The translations under genes and the position numbers were made by a program. Positions 10,370 to 22,300 of a stretch of DNA of 44,105 bases are shown piece after piece; the stretch's first letter is position 1; each line of letters starts with the position of its first letter. The DNA comes from Priapulus caudatus. Taxonomy: Eukaryota; Priapulida; Priapulimorpha; Priapulimorphida; Priapulidae. Below the pieces are notes generated by a model. The model saw only the letters and a program-made list of their open reading frames with translations. It searched no databases and was not told the origin of the DNA. The stretch spans positions 174,682 through 218,786 of the forward strand of contig NW_014577567.1 in assembly GCF_000485595.1 (NCBI RefSeq), written 5' to 3'.

Positions 10370-13300
10370 GATTTCTTGGTTGATAGTTTTATTTTCGTCG
10401 ACGCTTCCATGGCATTGGAGACTATTGCTGTTTGTTGTGGTTGTCATTGCTGTTGTTTTTGTTTTTGTTGTTGTCACCGTTGTTGTTGTAAACGAACCTA
10501 ACCTAATCACAACCCCCTGACCTTATTGTTTATCGACGACGTAATGCGAGTTCTTGTGATTTCAGTATCAATTTGGTCAGAATGACAGCCTGATCTTCCT
10601 GGTCGACTGTACAGAGTCGATGTTTGAGCAGGTGGATGAAGAGCATGGCAGCCATTTCAACCTTAGTATAAAGGTAAGCGGGAGTGGTAGCAGATATTAG
10701 TACCGCTAGTGATATTAGTATCGAATGGCGTTCGAAAACACAATGAAAATTACGAAATTAACATTTTTACGCACGAACGAGACTTCTCACAGTTTCAATG
10801 AAGATAATGTCACGGTATGAGTCGTGTGCGTGGGTTCATAACGAGGATGTTGATAACTTACCACGCTGCGTTTCAGTGCATCAAGAACGTGATGACGAAC
10901 AAGATAGTGGGCAGCAACCGCGATCTCCTCGCTGTTGTATTCTACGGAACCGTGAGTCTCGTAGCCGCGGGGACGGGATCGCGAGAGACGCGCGCACAGC
11001 TTTCTCTCTGGCGCTCTGTCTCTCAATGTTTCCGTCTTCGTTTCTTTATTTTGTGGCGGCGATTTTAGAGCGATTCAGACGAGTAACGCGCCGCGTGGCG
11101 TGGCGAGCGCTGTGCGGTGCAATCGTCGTCGCCGTCGATCGCCGTGCGATCGTTAATCGCTATCGTCGATTATACGCGAATCGTTAATCATAATCGTAAT
11201 CGAAAGTTGTTGATTGTTATTAGTAATTTATGCAAATCGCTAATCGTATTTCACGGTTGTTAATTTTTATTGTTACTTTTATGGGAATCATTAATTGTCA
11301 ATCGTAATCAACGGGAATTAATGGTCATCATTAATTTTATGCTAATTAATGCTTAATCGTTCATCGTTAATCGACGGGCATCGATGGTCATTCGCGAACA
11401 TCGATCGCTCTCCTCGCGCCGCGTACGCGTCGTGCGCGCCCGCTGCTGGACTCACGCGTGCGTCGTCCAGTGAAAAAAATACACGGGGGCTCGGGGCGAT
11501 TTAGCACCCAAAATGCCAAAAAGAGCCCACGTAAATTTGCATAGAGTTCAATGCAAACCAAATTTTAGAGAGTGCTATTTTCATGCACGCGAGCTTGAAA
11601 AGTAGCCCCCGAAAAATAAATTACATTTTTTTCCTTGGCGTCGTCCGTTGCAGAGGGAGAGCAAGAATTCGGGAGACTTCCGCAATGTGTACGTGCTTCA
11701 GGATCTCGAGCAGCCGGGAGCAGAGAGGGTGCTGCAGCTTGAGAGGCTGCTAGAGGGTAAGAACAAGAGAACGACAGAAAAGGTCGGAGGGGTCGCGATC
11801 GAGGTCGATCCCCGTCCGCCGCCGAGCAAGACGACAGCGCGTCGCTTGGTTACGGTTGCCGGGGTGATCGCTTGGTTACGGTTGCTGGGGCGATCGCTCG
11901 TCGCTTGGTTACGGTTGCCGGGGCGATCGCGCGTCGATTAGTTACGGTTGCCGGGGCGATCGCTCGTCGCTTGGTTACGGTTGTCGGGGCGATCGCGCGT
12001 CGATTAGTTACGGTTGCCGGGGCGAACGCGCCTAGTTTGGTTACAGTTGCCGGGGCGATCACGCGTCACTTAGTTACTGTTGTGGGGTCGATTGCACGTG
12101 TGGTAAGATAAACCCATTTCTACAGCAAATCATGATAAAGTGCCTTGCTCAAGGGCACAACAGCAGGGACCATGGCGGGACTCCAATCCCAGACCCTTCA
12201 GCCCTAGAAGGACATGAGGCTCGATAATTTTTCCTACTACCAACGTTGCAAACATAATTCGATTAGACGTCGTCGACGTTTCGCCGAAAATTTAATTAAA
12301 AAAAAGAAAACCAGAAAAAGAACAAGACGTGACGTCGAGCGTTCGTGTTTTTTTTTTGCCCGGATACAGGCGAGGACAACGACGGATTCGCGAGCAAGTA
12401 CGGCCGCAGCGACGACTACTCGCTCAGTGACGCCCTCTGGACTTGTTCGCTCATGTTCTCGAAAGCGTAAGTCGATGCGTTGACCCTCGTAGTAATTTAA
12501 ATTACGTAATTAATTAAGTAAGTAATTAGTAATTACCCTTCTGCACACGGTGGCTTGTGCTGTGTCGTAAAAAGCAGTCCAGCTTCGTCCCACCAGTTAT
12601 TATTGTTGGGTTTTACTGTAGGTTATATAGTAGAAATTAAAATGTTTGAAAGTCAGGGCTGGCTAATTTTCATGGATTTTACTATAAGGTGGTATATATA
12701 GTAGAAAAAGTCAAAAATTAATGGAATTTTGAATTTTTTCAATTTTTATGGATTTTGCCGTAGGTACCACGTTCTACCACAGGTTTGTAGAAACAGAACT
12801 TCTATATATATATATAAATACATAATATCATTTCTGTTCTTCTTCCTCCCCCATGCGCGCGCATGCAGGAACAAGGCAAAGAAGCTCGGCCACCAGCGCG
12901 TGATGCTGTTCACGAACAACGACAATCCACACGCCGGCGACAAACAGCTTCAGGTATGTGAGGGGGTGGGTGGGGATGGAGCACAGCAAGGGGAGTGGTG
13001 GTGGTTGGTATGCAGGTAAGTGGGTGGGGGTTGCAATGCAGGGCAGATGGGGGGGGGAACAAAGCAGGGTGGGGCGATGCGGGGCAGAGGGAGAGGGTGG
13101 GGTGTTGAGAGACAGGGCAGGTTGGTGGGGACAAGGCGGGGTGGGGCGATGCTAGGCAAAGGGAGAGGGTGAGATGCCCTTCCACTAGCTTATCTCAGTG
13201 ACCGTTCACCCAAACCCACCCCCGCACGCGACCCCTACTAGATAATGTCAGTAACATTTCTTCCCCTCTGTAGATGCAGGCGGTGAGGAGAGCTGCGGAC

Positions 13301-16300
13301 ATGCAGGAAAACCACGTGGACCTGGTGTTGATGAACATGCAAGCGCCGGGCGCACGCTTCGACCAGAGCAAGTTCTACCAGGTGCGTTACTCGCCCGCCC
13401 CGCCCATCGTCTGCTGTCCGTGTGTCATCCATGGTTCAGTTGTAGGCTGTCGTCTGCCGTTCATCTGAAATTCGTGCTTAGTCCTACGCAGTCGAATTAT
13501 GTAGCGTAGGGCACCTTTTGGGAAATGCCATAAGTGTCCTTCATCGATAGATGTTCGTTCTGTAGGGGTAGTTTCATTGTATTATAATTGACATTATACA
13601 TTTATTAACCTTATAAGTTACACGATGTGTGACATCATCAGTTATTTGTAGTTGCTTGGCCGCTGTCATTGTATTATAATTGACATTACACATTTATTTA
13701 CCTTATAAGTTACACGATGTGTGACATCATCAGCTATTTGTAGTTGCTTCGCCGCTGTCATTGCATTAAAACTGACATTATACATTTATTTATGTAAGTA
13801 TAAGTTACGCGATGAGTGACATCATCAGTTACACATCGTTGTTTGGCTTCACGTAGGATGTGGTTTCCATGCCGGAGGATGAGGATACGGGATGCGTCGC
13901 CGACCCCGCGGAGAAATTCGAGGAGCTACTTACGAGGTTTACAATTCACTTCAAAATTAATTAATTTTTAATTTTATTAATTTTAATATTTTAATTTTAA
14001 TTAATAATTTAAAATTTTAATATTTTGAATTTGAATTTTATTTCAATATTTTTTTTCATTTTTTTTGTTTTCACTTTAATCTATTCCTTCTCTCTGACAA
14101 AGAACCATAGGCCCGAATGTCAGAAACAAGCTCAGTGTTAACATTACTTTTAACTTTAACATTTTATTATAGACTATGGCAGAAACAAAATTATTCCTAA
14201 CATTAGTCTTTACATCTTAATCGTAGACCGGACCTCTATACACTGCGTATTAAAAACTCGTACCTTTCCGTGTTTTAGCCAATGATCTTCGAAACAAAGT
14301 TAATGTTAAGACTAATATTAAGACTAATGTTAAGACGATTTTTTCTGTCAAGGGCCCAGTACTTTAATTGATCAAAAAAGTAACAACATGCATGTACTAC
14401 TATCAAAATTGCACTCCCCTATGCCAGTATGCCTAATCACATAGCTGATAACTTTACCACATTTCTGTCCACGGGCTGAAAAGTCATTTTTATTATACAA
14501 CCTATTGTAAAATCTGTAAAAAGTACGTACCAGAGATGCCAACCACTACGATTTATCCGTATTTTATACGAATTTCTATTCCTTTTGCACCACTACGACC
14601 AGTTTGTATCAAACTACGAATTTCACTGCAATAGAAAAAAAAAAAAAATTTAATTATTGTCATTTTTTGTCAATTTATTGTCATTTTTGACCCTCAGAAT
14701 GCAGGAAATTGCATCTCAGAATCAAAAATTTCTTCGGGGGGCATGCCGGACCCCCCTAGCAAACTCGTAGTGACCCTCGAACTACTAATTTGATGGCCAG
14801 AATTTAGAAACTACAGATTGCTTCAAATACGTGTTGGCATCGCTGACGTACTCGGTCACCGTAGTCAATTGTAGTGAAATAACAGTTACCGGAGGCTGTC
14901 TGTGGGGGTGACGAGTTGCTATCATCACTTCTTTATTATCTTCACTCACATTTTTTACTCTCTTGTTGTGCGCACAGAGCTCTTACAAAGGATCACAAGA
15001 AGCGATCTGTGGGCCGCGTGAAGTTTCGTCTTGGACAGGGCGTCGAGATGGGACTGAGCGTGTGAGTGTGAGAGCGGGCGGAGGGGGAACCCACGCGCGT
15101 GTGCGAGAGAGAGAACCCGTCTCTCCCGTGCCGCGTGCGATCTGAGAAGAATTGATTTGACAAATTATTTTATTATTATCAAGGTATTGACGAATGTATT
15201 TATTTGGGACAAATCTGTCTGACTGCGATGGTGATGATAATAATAATAATGTATAAAATAGTAATAATAATATTATTATCAGGCATTCACGCGTCCGACA
15301 TGTTTCCCCTCGCACGGCTATTAACTAAATCATGTTAAATTAATTATAATAAAAATTAATTAAAGTAATTAATTAATTTTAGTAATTAATGTATTGGACG
15401 GCTGCTGCAGGTATGGCCTGGTGGGACGCACGTCGATACCGCCGCCCGTCAAGCTTTACAAGGACACCAACGAAGAAGTGAAGACAATCACAAAGAGATT
15501 CGTCGAGGTAACCCTATCCTACCCCCGTCCCCACACGCCAATTGCCGATTGATCGTCGATTCGATTGATTAACGAAAATTATTGACTATTGATTTGATTG
15601 GTTATTGGAAAGTATTGGTAATCGATTTGATTGGTTATTGGAAATTATTGATTATTGATTTGATTGGTTATTGGAAATTATTGGTCATCGATTTGATTGA
15701 TTATTGAAAGTGGCTGATGACTAATTTGAGTGATTATTGGAAATGACTGATGATCGGTCATTGATCATCGGACATCAATCATTGACTCCATCAATCATCG
15801 ATTTGATCAGGAGTAGATAATAGGGAAGGAGTGTGACATCAATAAACAAGGGAAATTCGTCATTTACTAGCCTTATAATACCTACGATTTCCTACGCGTA
15901 ACTCATCACTTGAGCTCAAATCGGACACAGTACATTCGCCAATCATGTGCAAATCGTTTCTCGCTATACACCACCGCAATCCGGAGATACATGACTAAAA
16001 CGTACGACACGATTCTCCATTCTTTGGCCATCAATCCAAATCATTGGCGCGCTCTATTCAAACAAAGGCAGCTACCTAACGGCTATTGTAATTCGGCGAG
16101 GCATGTGGTCGTGGAGATTAGGCCATCAACACTCGGCGAGATACACCTTGACGGTACAGCAGCTACACAGGCCACTCTGCACATAGCTGGCATGCTTCAC
16201 AGCGCCGCACCCAACCGCAATCAGCAGCAGCTGATCGGGCTCAATCTCACCGCGAGCCACATTGCCGCGCGAGTTAGCAAGCTGTGGTTAGGTAGCTGCC

Positions 16301-19300
16301 TTTGTTGAATAGAGGGCGCGAAATGGATTTGGATTGATGGCAAAGAATGGAGAATCGTGTCGTACGTTTTAGTCTGTATCTCCGGATTGGCGGGTGTATA
16401 CGAGAAACGATTTCGCACGATGCTATGCGAATGTACTGTGTCCGATTTGACTCAAGTTGGATGAGTTACGCGTAGTAAATCGTAGGTATTATAGGGCTAG
16501 TAATGAAGAATTCCCTTGTTTATTGATGTCACTCCTTCCCTATTATCTACTCCTGATTTGATCAATCAGACAAAGAAGGTGGGTTGGGTGGGAGGGAGTA
16601 CATCCACCAGGATCCTTTTCTTCCCGGTCACATATCTATCCCCGTTCGTCTGCACACAGGAAACGGGAGAAATCCTGCTACCGAGCGACATGGCCAAGTA
16701 CCAGGAGTGGTGTGGGAAGAAAATCTGGATGGATCCGGACGAAGTGGAGTCGATCAAGCGATTCGACGCACCCGGTAAGTTGAACCTGTGTATAAGGGTC
16801 ATGTGCGATGAGGTGAACCTGTGTATAGGGGTCACGCCCGGTGAGTCGAACCTGTATATTACTATTAGAGTCACATCTGGAGAGTCGAACCTGTATATAA
16901 GGGTCATGTGCGGTGAGGTGAACCTGTGTATAGGGGTCACGCCCGGTAAGTTTGAACCTGTATATTACTATTAGAGTCACATCTGGAGAGTCGAACCTGT
17001 ATATAAGAGTCGTGCTAGCGTCGAACCTGCATATAAGGGTCATGCCCGGTGAGTCGAACCTGTATACAGGGGTCACATCTGGAGAGTCGAACCTGTATAT
17101 AAGAGTCGTGCTAGAGTTGAACCTGTATACAGGGGGTCACACCCGGTGAGTCGAACCTGTATACAGGGTCACGTCTAGAGAGTTGAACCTGTATACAGGG
17201 GTCACACCCGGTGAGTCGAACCTGTATATAGGGGTCAGGTTCTGACGCGTGGCTCCCTCTGTGAGCAGGTCTGACGTTGCTGGGGTTCAAGCCGCGGCGG
17301 AGGTTGAAGCGATACCATCACGTGAAGCCCTCGCAGTTCATCTATCCGGACGAGGCAGTGAGTATCAATATAAATATAACTAATATATAGTATATATATC
17401 TATATATATACTATATATGTACGTATGTCTATATATATCTGTATATGTACATATATATATATAATAATTTATTTATTAACTTATTAAAGTAGAGTTATAG
17501 TTTAAAAAATAATAAACTAAAAAAACTAAAACTGAAAATAAAAATAACATGCATAAAAACCGTGATAAATATCGGCAAGAACGGCGTAACGGCCGCGGTA
17601 CGCGACCGATCGAGAGATATGCACGCGTGCACGTTGCGTTGTTTGTTTCCGCAGGCGGTGCGTGGCAGCAGCCCGTCTCTTCGCTGCGCTCCTGCAGAAG
17701 TGCGAGGAGAGGACGTCGTCGCCGTGTGGCAGTACACGGCTCGACGGAACACCCGCACGATTCGTCCACTGCTGCCTCAGGTACGCGGGGTGGCGGGAGG
17801 GGAGGGGGAGGGAAGGAGGGGAGGGAGGGACGTCGTCGCGGTGATGCAGTACACGCTCGAACGGACAGCCCGCACGATTCGTCGACTGCTGCCTCAGGTA
17901 CCCGGGGTGGGGGGAGGGGAGGGGGAGAAGGGAGGGAGGGAGAGGGGCCGTCGTGTGCAAGTACACGGCTCGACGGAACACCGCCGCGATTCGTCGCACT
18001 GCTGCCTCTCAGGTACCGGGGGTGGTGCGGGAGGGGAGAGGGAGACGGGAGAGGAAGGGAGGGGAGGAGAGGCAGGAGGTGGGGAGTTTGTATAATAATA
18101 TATAATATATGTGTATATATTGATATATTATATATAATATATATTATATATATATATATATATAATTATTGTGGAGTCTGAGCTTAGATGATGATGATTA
18201 ATACATTAAAGTTTTATTTGTTGAATATATATAAATAACTATATATAATATTATAACTATATATATATATATTATATAACTATATAATATTAAATATTAT
18301 ATATATATAATATAATATCATGTGTGGTCCGTTATCAGTGATCGTTGAGGTCATAAAAATGTCGGGGGGGGGACGCGGGGTCGCCCAAAAATCGGGTTTA
18401 AGGATCAGCGTATAAGCACTCAGTTGCAGTGAGTTGCAATGTGTTGCGTCGCGTCGATTCAATCGCAATCTGAACTAAGGCGGCTCAACTCGCCAAAAAC
18501 TTTTCAGTTCCGGATTGAGCAAAAGGGTCAATGACTCATCGCGTTATACCAAATTCACATTAAATCGGGCTGTGTAAAATCGGGGTTTTACTGTATATTA
18601 TATATGTATAATAATTTATTGCGGGAGCTTGGGCGACTCTAACACTAACTGGCCTGTGATAGATTGATGTACATCTTGTTTTTGATCACAATTGATCATT
18701 CACAATTAGAAAGAAGAGATGGACGAACACAAGTAAAGTGACTCCCCTGGTTTCACGTCGTCTCCTGCCGTTGCAGACGACTTGAGGAAGCTGCAAGCTG
18801 GCGAAATGCCGAGAGGTACGGTTGCCAGGGCAACGCTGTGTGTGTGTCAGTGCCATCCCTGACCATCTTGACGACACAGTTCGCTTATTCGATCTTCAAA
18901 TAATTATGAATTCTTTTAAATGTCTTTTATCCTTGTTTTTCTTTCTTAAAGATTTTTCTTTATTAATCGTCTTCGAGTGTGGAATTCTGATATATATTGA
19001 ATATGGGATATCAGTTTGATTTCTATCGAGTTTTGTACTATTTCTCTCATTGTTTTCATACTAAATTGTTTCTTTTGGCAGCTAATGAGGACAGATTGCG
19101 AAAACGAACGTTGTCATAAAGAAATTGAAGATAATCTATCTCCGAGTCGTTGGAAAACCCGGGTGGTGTCTGTCACAGTGTTAGAACGCTTAACGGAAGT
19201 TCGGTTACGGCAAACGTTTGTGTTATCGCATTGGAGTTACAATGCATGTACATGTTTTGGCGACACTCATGCTTTGCAGTGGAACTCTGCATTTAGCTTA

Positions 19301-22300
19301 TGGTGATGTAATGGTGGTTGATTTGAGCCAAACTAGTTTCCAATCAAATGATTGCAGCCAGATTTAAGTCTGGGCGGTCGTTGTTTTTGACGTTCTAAAA
19401 AGAAACTGCATTATTTTTGTCCATGTTGGAACATTCATGAAACTTCATGTTCGTTTATAAACTTTCACATTTGTTCTAAGTGTGCAGGTAAGGTGGGCTA
19501 CCCATACTGGGGCCCATTGTCAGAAATGTTAAGACAGGAGTTGTTTTCTGAACTGTGTCCTATTTTATTAGAGCAATTATTTATTATAGTATTTTATCAT
19601 GGCAGTTTAGGCCATACACTAATCTAGTCATTATGTATCATGGAAGGTTTTGTTGTGACAGTGTTACAGAACATTGCGCAACATTGAACTTTGCACTAGA
19701 GGAGATGCACCGGAATCTTTCGTAGACTACACAGGTACGGTGATAAAGCGCTGTCTACATAATGTAATACGTAAAGATGTGCCTACATAACTGCATACAT
19801 AACATGCAGTGCATGTATTAACACTCAATTTGTGGCAACACACAAGGCCATTATTTTTCATTAGGAAATAATCTTTGCATTGGTCACAATTTCGTGTATT
19901 CAGTTGTAATATATTCAGTATCCCTATTTTAGCTCATCTGACTAGTCAGATGCAGCTCGTAGAATCGCATGATTGTCCGTGCTCCATGCATCTGTGCGTA
20001 GCGTGCGTCCTTCCGTCCGTCAACAGTTGGGCACAAATCTTAACCGCTCGATGTACGGTCTTTGATATTTGGGACGTTGAGGGGGATCGCGAAAGGACTC
20101 AGGATGTTGAATTTGGGGGTCAAGGGTCAAAGGTTGAGATGTGTCAATGGAGGGGAATATTTTCCTCTAAACTTAAGGTATAAGAGGATACCGGAATTGC
20201 GGCACAAATTTCAACGGCTGACCTAACGCTCTTAATATAGTTGTGATGGGGAGGAAACCCATCACAGTGCGAAATTGGAGGTCACAGGTCAAAGGCAGTG
20301 GGGGAAAGGTCAGATATCAGACCTTTTCTGCAGGAAGCAGCGTTGGTCTACAGACCGGGTGAAAAACTTTTTTGCATCAGCGCTGACCTACCGTTTTTTA
20401 TCATTTTATTGAAAGGACCATGAAATCTACTTTCCGCTGACGTGCGAAGAGTAAGTGTCTGATAACCTTTTGACCCTCAAGAGGAGAGTTAAACATAGAT
20501 TTGTTGACTGTTAACAAAGGACTGAACTGCTTTTGCTATTAGAGCCCCCCCCCCACCACTACGCTCGCGCTCGACGCATATCCATGATAACGTTGATATA
20601 GCGAAGTCATTAAAGTTACACAGCTATATCTTTATTACTGTACTACCGGTATAGCAAAGCCTATCAACGCGGTGGTGGGAGGGCGCACTAGATTTGCAGC
20701 ACTGGTTGTATTTAGCAATTTGTTTATGTATGCTATTTGAGCATATAAGAAATTATCAGGAAATTATGGATCCTTGTCATATTTTATTAGATTTCATTAT
20801 TCAATATGATCACCTTCCTTATAAAGGACAGTTTAATTAACGGTTTCTTGGACAGACAGGAAATGAAAACGTTTATTTAAAACTAAAATGACAACTGTAA
20901 CCAATTATGAGTACCTTCTGTTTGCGTAAAAAGTGTAGAATTTACAGTATTATACAATAACAAGGAGCATACAACTAATTAATAACAAATTGACTGAATC
21001 CTCATACATAGATACGTACATAGTACATAGACTCATACATAGATACGTACCCAGGGCACGAAATTCAGATTTTTTTTACACCGACCCCGAGGGCTGGTAA
21101 CAGCAATTTTTTATCAGCCCTTACCATAATTTACCAGCCCTCACAAATTTTGTTTGAAAATCAATGTCATGTTTCACGCTTGCATTCTCGATTTCAAATT
21201 TGTAAAATGTTGATAAATAATGGCATGATATTAAAACAGTAATATAGGCTATTTTCTCATTAATGCTATAAATAAAAATGTAGGTACTCGCTAACACGGC
21301 TGAACCCACCGGCTCGGAGGGCCGGTGTTTTGCCAATGTTACCGGCCTTCCAAATAATTTGCCGGCATATGCCGGTGGGCCGGTGCTAATTTCGCGCCCT
21401 GCGTACCTAGTACACAGACTCGTACATAGGTAACCTACCTCGTCTTTCTAACCCTATCTTTCGCGTTGCAGTTCCTGATTATGAGATGATGGAGAAGAGA
21501 GCTGGGAGACACATAGAGGAGTTCAAACAGATGGTGTTTCCAGATGGCTTCAACCCGGAAGCTGCGAAAGCCGGCGCGCGCAAGCGAGTAAGTATATACG
21601 CCTCCATCATGTATCAGTGCAGCGGTATCTATGGTCTCTATACAGTCTCAGATAGGTAGAGAGAAGGTGCGTACAAGTGATTGTCTTCCACTCACTGCTG
21701 TCTCAGATAGGTAGAGAGAAGGTGCGTGCAAGCGAGTAACTCCTTCCTCCTTCATCTCTGAATGCAGAGATATCTAGAGACTCCATACACTCTTAGATAG
21801 GTAGAGAGAAGGTGTGTGCAAGCGAGTAAGTTCTTTCTCCTCCATCTCTGAATGCAGAGATATCTAGAGACTCCATACACTCTCAGATAGGTAGAGAGAA
21901 GGTGCGTGCAAGCGAGTAAGTTCTTCCTCCTTCATCTCTGAATGCAGAGATATCTAGAGACTCTATACACTCTCAGATAGGTAGAGAGAAGGTGCGTGCA
22001 AGCGAGTAAGTTCTTCCTCCTTCATCTCTGAATGCAGAGATATCTAGAGACTCTATACACTCTCAGATAGGTAGAGAGAAGGTGCGTGCAAGCAAGTAAG
22101 TCTTTCCTCCTTTATCTCTGAATGCAGAGATATCTAGAGACTCTATACACTCTCAGATAGGTAGAGAGAAGGTGCGTGCAAGCGAGTAAGTCTTTCCTCC
22201 TTCATCTCTGAATGCAGCGGTATCTATGGACTCTGTACAGTCCCAGATAGGTAGAGAGAAGGTGCGTGCAAGCGAGTAAGTTCTTCCTCCTTCATCTCTG

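Noticed and set aside
10787-11187. Open frames on both strands around XRCC6 exon 3
   Set aside because: The correct exon is only 75 nt (10877-10951) in the Ku70 frame; the longer frames run through both splice sites with no family support.
15910-16308. 132-codon frame identical in both copies, as a possible host gene or transposase
   Set aside because: It lies across the left arm and loop of the foldback element. Identity between copies reflects assembly duplication, and no transposase motif is visible.
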